A stretch of DNA of 31,248 bases from Alphaproteobacteria bacterium (GCA_018969935.1 JAGWXJ010000005.1:1-31248), one strand, 5' to 3'; positions 7,621 to 16,186 are shown, counted from the stretch's first letter. Translations and numbers: made by a program. The notes: a model not told the origin generated them from the letters alone.

Positions 7621-8610
7621 TTAAGGGCGCTTTTCAAGATACAGCGTAAAGATATCGCCCTGCTTGAAGGCAAGCAGCACAAAATACGCCAGCAACGTCA
7701 GCGGCCCCAACACGGGCAACAGGGCCACACTGGCCAACACGGCCCATGGGCGCGCCCGCGCGCTGTTATACCCTTTGGAATCCTTCGGCAGCTTGTTGTT
7801 CTTCAGGAATTTGAAAAGGTCGTTGTTGTTGCCGACAATGACGTTCAGCGCACTTTGCAACATGCAGAAGGGTGACATTTCAAGTGTGGCCCAGCTTACT
7901 GTCTTAAGCGCAAATCCTTTTTGTGCGGCCAGTGCTTCAAGCGATGACGCCGTGAATTGCCACAAATGCCGTGGCGGGTCCAGAAACAGCCAGTTTTGGC
8001 CAAACATGCGCGCCTGCAGACTGCCGAAATCCTGTTGCGCCAGCACCAGAATGCCGTTCGGCTTCAGCACACGGTAAAATTCCTCAAGCGCTTGCGCGGG
8101 GTTTTGCAAATGCTCGATAACGTACCAAAGCGTAATCGCATCAAAGCTGTTATCGGGGTACAAAAGTTCGATATGGTTCTCGCTCACACGCGCATTCTGC
8201 GCGGCATTCGATGCGCTACTATAAGGGTCCAGCGCAACCACATCCCAGCCTAGCTTGGCCTGTGCCGCTGCAAAGTGGCCTGCCCCTGAACCAAAGTCCA
8301 TCAGCTTGCCGCGCGCGGGCGCAAGGGCGTTCAGCGTAATCCCGCGCAAATGGCCGAACTTTTCGCGCAAGGCTTCCATCCATCCGCGGAAACGCTTGGC
8401 GTCATCCGTATAAAAATAATCCCTGTAAAAGCGGGCAATTTCCTTTTGGTCGGGGTAGGGGCTCAGCACGCCCGTGCCGCAGCGCATGCACTGTAAAATA
8501 TCCCATTTGCCCGGCACGCCTTGGTTGGTGTCGGTCACGGGGTAAAGGTTTGTAAGGTCTTGGCAGCCGCATACCATGCAGCGCTGAGTGGGCAGGAAGT
8601 CGGCGCTCAT
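7621..8610 (-). CDS. Class I SAM-dependent methyltransferase with N-terminal zinc ribbon and C-terminal membrane segment
   Basis: A four-Cys zinc-ribbon-like head (CMVC at residues 11-14 and CMRC at 41-44) precedes a Rossmann-type methyltransferase. SAM-binding motif I is LMDFGSGAGH at about 103-112, followed by the VVALDPYS strand, the FDAITLWYVIEHL block and the FYRVLKPNG motif. This architecture is common for methyltransferases in sugar and polysaccharide clusters. The last about 45 residues hold one or two hydrophobic helices (WAVLASVALLPVLGPLTLLA), which suggests attachment to the inner membrane. The start overlaps the upstream membrane-protein gene by 4 bp (ATGA). The substrate is unknown; a lipid-linked sugar or glycolipid is inferred from the neighbours. 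Confidence 0.8.
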   Translation of the reverse strand: MSADFLPTQRCMVCGCQDLTNLYPVTDTNQGVPGKWDILQCMRCGTGVLSPYPDQKEIARFYRDYFYTDDAKRFRGWMEALREKFGHLRGITLNALAPARGKLMDFGSGAGHFAAAQAKLGWDVVALDPYSSASNAAQNARVSENHIELLYPDNSFDAITLWYVIEHLQNPAQALEEFYRVLKPNGILVLAQQDFGSLQARMFGQNWLFLDPPRHLWQFTASSLEALAAQKGFALKTVSWATLEMSPFCMLQSALNVIVGNNNDLFKFLKNNKLPKDSKGYNSARARPWAVLASVALLPVLGPLTLLAYFVLLAFKQGDIFTLYLEKRP

Positions 8611-10553
8611 GGTGTCACCTCGTAAATATCGTGCGTTTCATTGCTGTAAACCTTGTTAAGCGGCAGCGCGGCCTTCATGGGCAACGCGCGTTCCTGCCCG
8701 CTCACGACAACGTATTTGAAGGGGAAGCGGGTGGGTACAGCCTTGGCATCCGTCTGGTCATAGAGGTCCATCAGATGTTTTAAAAAGGCAGGGTCAATCT
8801 CGCGCTCGGGCGTAGCCACATTCATGCCGTTTACGGTGGTCACGTAAGACCAGTAAATGGACCCTTCACCGATTTGGGATGCGGCGTATTTCTCCTCGTC
8901 CAACAGGGGTGGGGCCAGAAGTTTCTCGCGCTTCGATGTCACGCGCTCCCACACGGCAGGGAACATGATTTTAAAACGGTTCTCAAGCATATCGCGGGGA
9001 TACCCCAAAAACTTCCAGAGGCCGATATACCGCGCCACTTCGTCCTCGGGCGAACGTCCGCCGATAATCATGTGGTCATGCATCAGCGTGGCGGGGGTGT
9101 AGATGGGGATGAACGTCAAATCATCCCAGTTTGTCGTGGCAACCGTTTGGTCTGCGGCATTTTCCTTGATCCATTGCAGGGCCTGCCAGCGGCCTTCCGG
9201 CATGAAGCGCGTACCATTGGTGGCGCAGTGGTAAGCATAAGGCCCGAAGCTGAGTACGGGCACCGCCAGCACAAACACGGTAAAAGCATGTTTCAGCTTC
9301 ACCAGTCTGTCTTGCGTCAGCTGTTTGTAGGGCTGTACTTTTTTAAGGCCGTGCACCACGGCAATCAGCAGCGTCATGAACCACAAATGGTCAATCCCGC
9401 GGCCCATAAAGCGGCCCCAAAGCTGCGGCATGTCAAAAAGGCCTGTAACAGCAAGGGCGCACCCGATGCTGCCGAATACCAAGGCCATATCACGCAAATC
9501 GCGGTTGTCGCGCGTAAGCCACCACACCAGTGCCAGTGTCAGGCTGTACTTGTTCAGGATGACCATCGTCACCATCATCCAGATGGGGCGATCAATCAGC
9601 TTCAGTGTTTCCTTGTGGAAGATGTTTTGCCAAAGCGCATTCACTTCGAACACATGGATGGTGTAGCCGATATACCCGCCGAAAAACAGAATGGCGGCGG
9701 TAAGTGCGCCGATGCCAAAAAGTATGCCTGCCGCCGGTTTGCGCCCGCGCAGGAAGGCAAGCACCGAAAATCCGCCGATGCTTAGGTACGCAATCAACGC
9801 ATGGCTGGGATAGCTGAACGCCATGAACGGCGATAACACCATAAGCGCTGCTGCAAGCAGCCAGTTGGGTTTCTCGCGTGCATAAAGGCAAAAGCACATG
9901 AGGCCGTAAATCATCAGGATAGGGCCCGATATCGACAGGTTGATATACCTGAAGGAACCCTGCAACGCCTCGTATTCAAACATCTGTAGCAGTTCCAGCT
10001 GCCCGTGGATGACGTAACCGAAAAGCAGCTTCACCCAGCGCCACAAACTATCGGCCCCCGGGTATCCAACGGCTACGGGAATATCCGTCCAGCTATACGC
10101 CGTGAAAAACAATACGCTGATCCCGACCAGCAGCGCGCCAAGGTTGTGCCCCGTAAGCCTGCGCGTCAGATAAAACGGCAAACCAAAGAAAACGCAGACG
10201 GTAAACACGTAATCGATGATGTATATGGCCCTGAAATCAAGGTCAGGCCATACAAAGCCGGGTAGTGCAGCCACAAAAAGCGGGAACCAGCGTAACGTTT
10301 CCAAAAGCGGCTTATCGGCAAATTCGGCGGCAGATGGGCTATTGGGCGGGAAGCCGTGTTGCAATACTTCCGCCACCCACGCGGCGTAATAGTAGTTATC
10401 GCCAAAACGGTACTGTGCCGTGTTGATGGGCGTCCACGTGCTGTTGTCTTGGCCGATGGCCAGCGGCAACAAATCAGGTGCCAGCACAAGCACGAGGCAG
10501 AATAAAAGGCCAAGTGCTGCATAAAGATTGATGCTCTTGAAAAAAGGGCTCAT
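8607..10553 (-). CDS. Large polytopic membrane protein, GT-C glycosyltransferase-like
   Basis: This 648-aa protein has about ten or more hydrophobic helices between residue 8 and about 430, followed by a soluble domain of about 220 residues. After the first helix, the loop holds RFGDNYYYAAWVAEVLQHG (D52). This resembles the acidic first-loop motif of GT-C enzymes, which transfer sugars from polyprenyl-phosphate carriers on the periplasmic side of the inner membrane. The C-terminal block FKYVVVSGQE, then VYSNETHDIYEV, resembles the end of several large multi-span membrane proteins of that kind. I cannot assign a precise family or substrate. Both ends overlap their neighbours by 4 bp, so it is translated in a coupled chain with two methyltransferases. 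Confidence 0.7.
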   Translation of the reverse strand: MSPFFKSINLYAALGLLFCLVLVLAPDLLPLAIGQDNSTWTPINTAQYRFGDNYYYAAWVAEVLQHGFPPNSPSAAEFADKPLLETLRWFPLFVAALPGFVWPDLDFRAIYIIDYVFTVCVFFGLPFYLTRRLTGHNLGALLVGISVLFFTAYSWTDIPVAVGYPGADSLWRWVKLLFGYVIHGQLELLQMFEYEALQGSFRYINLSISGPILMIYGLMCFCLYAREKPNWLLAAALMVLSPFMAFSYPSHALIAYLSIGGFSVLAFLRGRKPAAGILFGIGALTAAILFFGGYIGYTIHVFEVNALWQNIFHKETLKLIDRPIWMMVTMVILNKYSLTLALVWWLTRDNRDLRDMALVFGSIGCALAVTGLFDMPQLWGRFMGRGIDHLWFMTLLIAVVHGLKKVQPYKQLTQDRLVKLKHAFTVFVLAVPVLSFGPYAYHCATNGTRFMPEGRWQALQWIKENAADQTVATTNWDDLTFIPIYTPATLMHDHMIIGGRSPEDEVARYIGLWKFLGYPRDMLENRFKIMFPAVWERVTSKREKLLAPPLLDEEKYAASQIGEGSIYWSYVTTVNGMNVATPEREIDPAFLKHLMDLYDQTDAKAVPTRFPFKYVVVSGQERALPMKAALPLNKVYSNETHDIYEVTP

Positions 10554-11449
10554 GCGTTTTCACACACAACAAGCAGGGAATCCCGCAGGTTCAGCGGAAT
10601 GGTAAGGCGCTTGAGCGGCCCGACGGCAGGCGGCACCAAAAAGCTGGGCAGGTATTGCATCAGCCTCTCGCGCAAATAGGCATAGCTGAAATACCAGCAA
10701 GGGCGGGATGTAGCCGTAATCTTGAAGCCCGCGCGCCCCGCAAGCGTGGTCAGGTTTTGCAAATTGAAGTAGCTGATATGCGCAATCCTGTAATGCCACC
10801 ACTTGAAGCCGAGCAACCGTGCAAAGAAGGAAGACGCATCTGGCGTCACCATATAAAGCCGCCCGTTGGGCTTCAAAATGGCGCGTATGTTACGCAGCAG
10901 CGCCAGCGGGTCCGTCACGTGCTCGATAACATCAATCAGCATGACAACATCATAAGGCCCTTGCGCGGCCGTGTGGGGCAACACGCCTTCATGCACCTTC
11001 AGGCCCTTGGCCTTGGCCTGTTGCGTAAGCCATGCCGATGGCTCAACGCCTTCCGCATCAAAGCCGTTTCTTTGTGCCGCTTCCACAAGGTTGCCGGTGC
11101 CGGCGCCAACATCCAGCAACTTAAGGCCTTGGCCGTGTGCGCGCTTCATGTCGCCGAGTACGGTGCCAACCAGACGCATGGATTGCTGCAGGCGTTGGGC
11201 GTGGCCTTCCTCGTAAGCTGGGTCCTCAAGGTACTGATAATACTTCAGCACGTCATCCGTTTCGGGGCACTGCGTAAGTGCGCAGGCAGGGCAGCGGTAT
11301 AGCGCGGCTGTTGTGCCGTAATCGCTATCAGTAATCGCAAAATGGTCGCTGTTCAGCGTGCCTTGGATGGTGGATGCGCGCAAAAAAACCAGCCCGCTAT
11401 GGCCGCAGGCACGGCAAACATGGCTGTTCTGCGTGCTGGTCGTACTCAT
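10550..11449 (-). CDS. Class I SAM-dependent methyltransferase with N-terminal zinc ribbon, 299 aa
   Basis: The layout matches the methyltransferase at 7621-8610 without the membrane tail. A four-Cys head (CRAC at residues 12-15, CPAC at 53-56) is followed by a Rossmann core with motif I LLDVGAGTGN at 111-120, EGVEPS for the ribose-binding acidic residue, DVVMLIDVIEHV and ILKPNGRLYMVTPD. The C-terminal region is aromatic-rich (FKWWHYRIAHISYFN) and may form the acceptor pocket. The target is unknown. The gene overlaps both neighbours by 4 bp (ATGA), which indicates a single transcript and a shared pathway. A paralogous origin with the 7621 gene is plausible, but the similarity is limited to the common fold and ribbon. 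Confidence 0.8.
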   Translation of the reverse strand: MSTTSTQNSHVCRACGHSGLVFLRASTIQGTLNSDHFAITDSDYGTTAALYRCPACALTQCPETDDVLKYYQYLEDPAYEEGHAQRLQQSMRLVGTVLGDMKRAHGQGLKLLDVGAGTGNLVEAAQRNGFDAEGVEPSAWLTQQAKAKGLKVHEGVLPHTAAQGPYDVVMLIDVIEHVTDPLALLRNIRAILKPNGRLYMVTPDASSFFARLLGFKWWHYRIAHISYFNLQNLTTLAGRAGFKITATSRPCWYFSYAYLRERLMQYLPSFLVPPAVGPLKRLTIPLNLRDSLLVVCENA

Positions 11450-12195
11450 TTTTTACGCGCCGCGATAAACAGTTTCGGGCAAAGCCAGCCTAGCCATTTG
11501 ACGGCAGGGCCGCTTAAAAAGTCGCCAATCGCAACCGCGTTCTTGCCCTCGGGGCCCACCAGAAGGCCGCTATAGCTTTCCTCGGCAAACTCGAAGTCGC
11601 GGCCAAGTAGCTTGCGGTATTGGTAAAAACTGCCAAGGCGCAACAGCCCGTGCTCGTTTTTATCAAGCGCGCACATAAGGGCCAGAAGCGGGTTGTATTT
11701 GTTGGGTTCGAATATCAGGAAAAGCCCGTTCGGTTTCAAAACCCGCGCTACTTCCGCCAGCGTTTTGGGGGCATCTTCAAGGTGGTGGATGGTATCGATC
11801 ATGATGACGCGGTCGAACTGCGCATCGGCAAAGGGCAGGGGGCCGCCATCCAGCAGCATGGTCTTGCAGTTTGTAATCCCGCGTTTGTCGATAACGCCCT
11901 GCGCTTCCTTCACGAAGGACGGCACGATATCAGCGCCAATCATGCTTTTGGCCAGCGGCGCCATAAGGGCCAGAAACCCGCCGGGCCCGCAACCAAGGTC
12001 CAGACAGTCATGGGTATTATAGATATGCGCCTGCATCTTGGGCAGGAAGTGCTTGAGCACAGATGGCTTTTTGGTTATCTGGTCGGCATCGAAGCGGCTT
12101 TCCATGCCCCATAATCCGCGCTCGTTTTTACCGTGCACAAGGCCTTCGTAAAAATCGCGCGTCTGGTCGGATGATAGGTTTTTAAAAGGGTTCAT
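11446..12195 (-). CDS. Class I SAM-dependent methyltransferase, 249 aa
   Basis: A Methyltransf_11-type enzyme without the zinc head. Motif I is CLDLGCGPGG at residues 64-73. It is followed by IGADIVPSFV, PFADAQFDRVIMIDTIHHL and the RVLKPNGLFLIFEPN block typical of small-molecule or lipid O-, N- or C-methyltransferases. A short N-terminal helix region (FYEGLVHGKNERGLW) precedes it. The C-terminal hydrophobic patch (FLSGPAVKWLGWLCPKLF) could dock to the membrane. It overlaps the HAD gene upstream and the next methyltransferase downstream by 4 bp each. The substrate is unknown; a sugar or lipid intermediate of this cluster is the simplest guess. Confidence 0.8.
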   Translation of the reverse strand: MNPFKNLSSDQTRDFYEGLVHGKNERGLWGMESRFDADQITKKPSVLKHFLPKMQAHIYNTHDCLDLGCGPGGFLALMAPLAKSMIGADIVPSFVKEAQGVIDKRGITNCKTMLLDGGPLPFADAQFDRVIMIDTIHHLEDAPKTLAEVARVLKPNGLFLIFEPNKYNPLLALMCALDKNEHGLLRLGSFYQYRKLLGRDFEFAEESYSGLLVGPEGKNAVAIGDFLSGPAVKWLGWLCPKLFIAARKK

Positions 12196-12836
12196 GCCGC
12201 TTGCCTGCCTTTCAGGTCGCGCAAAAGGTTACTGTAAAAACGGGGGGTATTACAGTGCAAAAAGCGCACATAACAGCGGCTGGCGCAGAGGCCATCCTTT
12301 TCGGGGCGGTCGCCTATATACACCGTTTCATGCGGCTGTGCGCCCAGCGCGGCCACGGCAAACATCAGGCCCTTCGGATCGGGTTTTAGCGTAAGTATCT
12401 CGGGGTCGAAGGCGCTGTGGCAGCTATCGGCCTCAAGGCCCATCGCCGCAAGCTTCTCGCGCACGGGGTAGTCGGATAGCACCGCGGTCTTGATGCCGTG
12501 GGCGCGCAAGGCTGCCATAAACGCATCCACATCGGCAAAACGGGCACCCTTAAGGTAGGGCAGCGGGCGCGCAACCATCCAGTCGCGTACAAGGGCTTCC
12601 ATATCCTTGGCGGGGCGGTCAAAGCCCTCAAGGCTGTTCACGTGGTTGGTGCTGGCCTCGCGCTTTTTTCTAAATTGCAAAAGCGCGCGCGCATCCGCAT
12701 ACCCGCCGCGCAAGGCATGGCCAATCAGCGCCATGCCCATACGCAGGCGCACAGGGCCCTGCCGGTAAAGCGTACCGTCAACGTCAAACACGACGGCCTT
12801 GATGCGGCCCCAGTCTATGGCGTCATTCTGGGGCAT
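12192..12836 (-). CDS. HAD-superfamily phosphatase, 214 aa
   Basis: All four HAD motifs are visible: I, VVFDVDGTLY with nucleophile D18 and acid/base D20; II, AVLSDYPV; III, the Lys of LTLKPDPKG; and IV, VYIGDRPEKDG. A helical cap lies between motifs I and II, so this is a phosphoglycolate-phosphatase-like (Cof/Gph-type) hydrolase. The frame is open further upstream, but the ATG at 12836 is preferred because the extra upstream residues (Ser/Arg-rich) look like a shadow of the UbiA gene. With this start the gene overlaps the UbiA-family gene by 14 bp. Its place directly after a DPPR-synthase-like enzyme suggests it removes a phosphate from the phosphoribosyl-lipid product, as the separate phosphatase does in mycobacterial DPA synthesis. 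That is inference. Confidence 0.85.
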   Translation of the reverse strand: MPQNDAIDWGRIKAVVFDVDGTLYRQGPVRLRMGMALIGHALRGGYADARALLQFRKKREASTNHVNSLEGFDRPAKDMEALVRDWMVARPLPYLKGARFADVDAFMAALRAHGIKTAVLSDYPVREKLAAMGLEADSCHSAFDPEILTLKPDPKGLMFAVAALGAQPHETVYIGDRPEKDGLCASRCYVRFLHCNTPRFYSNLLRDLKGRQAA

Positions 12837-13797
12837 GAAGGTTGATCTCCACGAACTTGCTTTGCGCCAGCTGCTCGATGAAAGGGATGTCCACAAACAC
12901 GCAGTAAACCGAGCTGATGACAAGCAAGGCAACCAGCGTCACCAGCTTCCAGTCGCGGTGCAGCTTTTCGGGTTTCTGTGCAACCGATAGCGGCTGCAAC
13001 CCCAGATGCAGGTAATACCCGAACAGGATGATGATGAGCGGGAAGGTGAAAATGAATTCCGATCGGTACTTGATCAGGAACACGGCAATCCCGAACGTGG
13101 ATGCCAGCGCATGCACAAAGCACGAAAGCGTTAGGGACTCGACCGTATAAAAACGGAAGGAGCGCCGATAAAGCCCCGGCGCTTCAGGCCCTTTTTCCTG
13201 TACGATGTACCGGTATTCGGATAGGCGCTTGGCAGCCATCAGGAAGGCGCCACCCGCCCAGTACGTAATCAGCAGCGATAGGGGCGGGATGGTCGCGCTC
13301 GATACCATGGCCCAGCCCAGCAGCAGGCGGATAGGGTTGTTCACGGCCTCGGAAAGCACGTCAAAATGCACGCGGTCCTTGGTACGGATGGGTTTGACGT
13401 TATAGGTAATGCCGCTCACGAACAGCGCCACGCTCGCAATCAGGAATACATCGTTGATTTGCGCGGCTAGCAACAGGCCCAGTACGCCCAGCACGGCGTA
13501 TTCAATGTAAACGTATAGCGGCTTCACAAGCCCGCACGCACTCGGGCGGTTGGCCTTTTCGGGGTGGTTTTTATCGGTTTCGGCATCCAGCCATTCGTTC
13601 AGCACATAATTGGCCGAAGCAACAAGGCAGGCGCTGATAAACCCGATAACCATGTTGCTGAAAATTTGCAGGACAGGCAGGTGAGGGGCCAGTGCAAACG
13701 CGGCCACAATACCGGGCACGATAAAGATATGCTTCACCCAGTGGTCGGGCCGCGCAAGTGCGATGTAGTGGCGGATGGAAGATGCGTTAGGCGACAT
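12823..13797 (-). CDS. UbiA-family prenyltransferase, decaprenyl-phosphate phosphoribosyltransferase-like
   Basis: This is a polytopic inner-membrane enzyme of about 324 aa with roughly eight to nine helices. The N-terminal ARPDHWVKHIFIVPG and the catalytic motif N67-E-W-L-D71-A-E-T-D75, followed by KNHPEKANRPSACGLV, match the style of DPPR synthases. Those enzymes transfer phosphoribose from PRPP to a polyprenyl phosphate. Ubiquinone-type UbiA usually has a different leading sequence. The second position of the NDxxDxxxD motif is Glu rather than Asp. The start was set at the ATG at 13797 rather than the longer open frame, whose extra residues are Arg/Cys-rich and overlap the radical SAM gene. 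The gene overlaps that gene by 11 bp and the HAD gene by 14 bp. Confidence 0.8.
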   Translation of the reverse strand: MSPNASSIRHYIALARPDHWVKHIFIVPGIVAAFALAPHLPVLQIFSNMVIGFISACLVASANYVLNEWLDAETDKNHPEKANRPSACGLVKPLYVYIEYAVLGVLGLLLAAQINDVFLIASVALFVSGITYNVKPIRTKDRVHFDVLSEAVNNPIRLLLGWAMVSSATIPPLSLLITYWAGGAFLMAAKRLSEYRYIVQEKGPEAPGLYRRSFRFYTVESLTLSCFVHALASTFGIAVFLIKYRSEFIFTFPLIIILFGYYLHLGLQPLSVAQKPEKLHRDWKLVTLVALLVISSVYCVFVDIPFIEQLAQSKFVEINLHAPE

Positions 13798-15385
13798 TCT
13801 TAAGCTCCGCCTCCGCATCAAGCTTGGGGAAAATCCACGGCGCATAGCGCAGCGCGTACAGCTTCGCCTGCTTGAACAACGACATTTCCATCTTTGTTTT
13901 AAAGCGCAAGGTAACAAGCCTGAACACCTCGGCCACCAGCTTGTCTGGGTGGTAACGCGCCTTGCATACCAGAAGGTTGGTGTACATGCGCATGCGGTAC
14001 GCCGTCAGGATTTTGTAATCCTTCCGCCACGCGGGCGAGGGCGTGCACTGCGAATAATGGCTGAAATCGTTGATGGCGCTCGATAGCTTGGCACCCGGCA
14101 GCGGCGTGAATATAACAAGCGATACTTCATCAACCCCCGCTTCAATCAGGCGCTTGGCGTATGCAACGCTCATATCGCGGTCATCGGGTTCCTCACCGGG
14201 TACGCCGCCGATAAACACCGCCTGCATCTTGATGCCGAGGCTGGCCATCTTTTTTGCCATGCGCAGCGCGTGTTCGTGGTCAAACGGCTTGTTCATGATT
14301 TTCAGCAGTTTGGATGAACCGCTCTCGGGTGAGAACGATACGAACACGCAGCCCGCCTTTTTCATCAGCTCCAGAGTTTCCTCGGATTTGATGGTTTCGA
14401 TTTTCGTGCCCTGCGCCAGCTTCCATGTAATCGGCAGGTTGCGGGCAATCAGCTCGTTGCAGATTTCCTTGGTGCGCTTGTCGTTCACCGTGGGGTCAAG
14501 GTCGGATACATGGTAATCCGTCACGCCGAGCGTACGGTAAAAATGCTCCATCTCGTCCACCACGTTTTTGGCAGACCGCGCGCGCCACGTGGGGTTCACT
14601 TCAGGGGCGATGCAGAAGGTACAGCGGTAAGGGCACCCGCGCGATGTCAGGATGGGCAAAAACTTGGTGCCGCGCTCGACGGGCGCATGGGCAAACCCTG
14701 CCTGCCAGTACCCGCGTAAGGGGAAGTTTTCCCAAGCCGGCATGGCCATGGCATCCAGCTCGGCCGGAAGTTTGGAAGGCGCTGAAACCACAACCTCGTC
14801 ACCTCGGCGGTAGGCAACACCCAAAATGCCGTCCAGCGGCTGTTTGGTTTCAAGCTTTGCGGCAACCTCGATAACGCGGTCCTCGGGCTCGCCCATCAAA
14901 ATACAGTCGGCGCCCTTGCCGATGAATTCCTTGGCAACATGGCGCAGGGAATACGATGTCACGGCCTGCACGTTTTCGAACAGCGTGATGGCAATATGCG
15001 GGTGGTCCTGCCTGATGCGGTGTATAAGGCGCTCGACGGCGATAAATTCGGCAATCGTACGGCAATAAATGAAGCAATGCGCGCTTTGCGGGTGGATGTG
15101 CTTGGAAACCCATGCCTCGTCCACGCCCATCAGCAAAAATTCGCCAACCACTTGCGTGTTGTTGGGTTGCAACCCGAAGCAGTCAATCACCTGCACGTTC
15201 CGCTTGCCATGGTGCTTGAGAGTACCCGCCAGATGCGCCGCCATATGCGGCATGAAGGGGATGCCCGTATGCGGGTCAAGGTTGTGGCAAACAACGGGCG
15301 GCACAATCAAGGTAGCCCAAGGCAACGCTGCGGGCGCAAGCGCCTGCGCGTCATCAGTCTTGAGGGCCGTGGCGACAGCAGTCAT
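13787..15385 (-). CDS. B12-binding-type radical SAM protein, 532 aa
   Basis: The N-terminal about 190 residues have the character of a cobalamin-binding Rossmann domain, as in BchE- or HpnR-type enzymes. The radical SAM core follows with C251-P-Y-R-C255-T-F-C258 (CxxxCxxC), which binds the 4Fe-4S cluster and SAM. Typical later blocks are visible: DLDPTVND, the VSFSPESGS strand and IGGVPGEEPDD. A C-terminal helical domain (about 440-532) is rich in basic and aromatic residues. Class B enzymes of this type methylate unactivated carbon or rearrange lipids. The SGxxH-like cobalamin signature is not evident, so B12 use is uncertain. The ribosome binding site AAAAAGG precedes the ATG. It is the first gene of the cluster and is divergent from the SGNH hydrolase gene. 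Confidence 0.85.
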   Translation of the reverse strand: MTAVATALKTDDAQALAPAALPWATLIVPPVVCHNLDPHTGIPFMPHMAAHLAGTLKHHGKRNVQVIDCFGLQPNNTQVVGEFLLMGVDEAWVSKHIHPQSAHCFIYCRTIAEFIAVERLIHRIRQDHPHIAITLFENVQAVTSYSLRHVAKEFIGKGADCILMGEPEDRVIEVAAKLETKQPLDGILGVAYRRGDEVVVSAPSKLPAELDAMAMPAWENFPLRGYWQAGFAHAPVERGTKFLPILTSRGCPYRCTFCIAPEVNPTWRARSAKNVVDEMEHFYRTLGVTDYHVSDLDPTVNDKRTKEICNELIARNLPITWKLAQGTKIETIKSEETLELMKKAGCVFVSFSPESGSSKLLKIMNKPFDHEHALRMAKKMASLGIKMQAVFIGGVPGEEPDDRDMSVAYAKRLIEAGVDEVSLVIFTPLPGAKLSSAINDFSHYSQCTPSPAWRKDYKILTAYRMRMYTNLLVCKARYHPDKLVAEVFRLVTLRFKTKMEMSLFKQAKLYALRYAPWIFPKLDAEAELKNVA

Positions 15386-15490
15386 GGGGTTGCCTTTTTA
15401 GGTAAGCATAGGCTTAGTGGAATAAGAATCCTCTTGCAAGGCTTGTAAAAAATATATCAAAAGAAACATCCACTTAAGGGTCCTAACCCC
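15386..15490. promoter_or_regulatory. Divergent intergenic region, radical SAM cluster / SGNH hydrolase
   Basis: This 105-bp AT-rich gap must hold the promoter of the large minus-strand cluster and that of the SGNH gene. The SGNH gene has AAGGG before its ATG. I see no clear operator or hexamer pair and no Fnr box here. Confidence 0.4.
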
Positions 15491-16171
15491 ATGTCCGCGC
15501 CTTGGCTTAAACTGCTCCTCGTCTGGCTTGTTTTATGTATAGTCTTGGTCAAGGTTGTCGATGCCGCCTCCGCTTATCAAAACCGCGTCCATCCGTTCCT
15601 GTTGTGTCTGGGCGATAGCGTAACGCTGGGCGGGGCTGACCGTATAACACCGGGGCAGGAATTCTGTACCCTCATGGCAAGGGCCGCGGGCAGGCGGCCA
15701 GCCAATGCGGGCAAATACAACGATACCGCCACGAATGCCGAGGCGCGGCTGCCCGCCATACTGGCATCGCTGCCCGTACCGCCAGCCTGCATGACCGTCA
15801 TGCTGGGCGAAAACGATATCTTTGACGGCACTGGGCCTGATGCCTACCGCAAAGCCTTGGAAAACATCATCGCCTATGCCCGTAAACAGCAAATCCCCGT
15901 AACGCTCATAAGCCCGTTCCCCGCGACGCATCCCAAAATCGTAGGGCACGAAAAACCGTATCTGGATGTTCTGGGCGATATAGCTGAAAGGGAAGGGTTG
16001 CCCTACATTGATCTCTACAAGGAACTGGATAAAACCCAACTGCCTTTGTCTAGCAAGGAAACCATTTCCTTCGATGAACAGCACCCGAACGAGCGTGGCC
16101 ACGCTGCCATTTTTGCAATGTGCAAAAAGCCTGAATACGCGGCTGCCTGCGCGTGCAACAAGAACCCTTGA
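15491..16171 (+). CDS. SGNH/GDSL-type hydrolase with N-terminal membrane anchor
   Basis: The protein starts with an uncleaved-looking hydrophobic helix (residues 5-22) and then carries the SGNH blocks: I, LCLGDSVTLGG with nucleophile Ser43; III, MLGENDIFDG with the oxyanion Asn (G-E-N108-D); and V, DEQHPNERGH with the catalytic Asp195 and His198. Such enzymes hydrolyse esters of lipids or surface sugars, often removing O-acetyl groups in the periplasm. The C-terminal tail is Cys-rich (AAACACNKN). It is divergent from the large minus-strand cluster, so a role in trimming the same surface molecule is possible but unproven. The tRNA-Ser gene lies 15 bp downstream on the other strand. Confidence 0.85.
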   Translation: MSAPWLKLLLVWLVLCIVLVKVVDAASAYQNRVHPFLLCLGDSVTLGGADRITPGQEFCTLMARAAGRRPANAGKYNDTATNAEARLPAILASLPVPPACMTVMLGENDIFDGTGPDAYRKALENIIAYARKQQIPVTLISPFPATHPKIVGHEKPYLDVLGDIAEREGLPYIDLYKELDKTQLPLSSKETISFDEQHPNERGHAAIFAMCKKPEYAAACACNKNP

Positions 16172-16186
16172 GGATATGGAAGAAAA

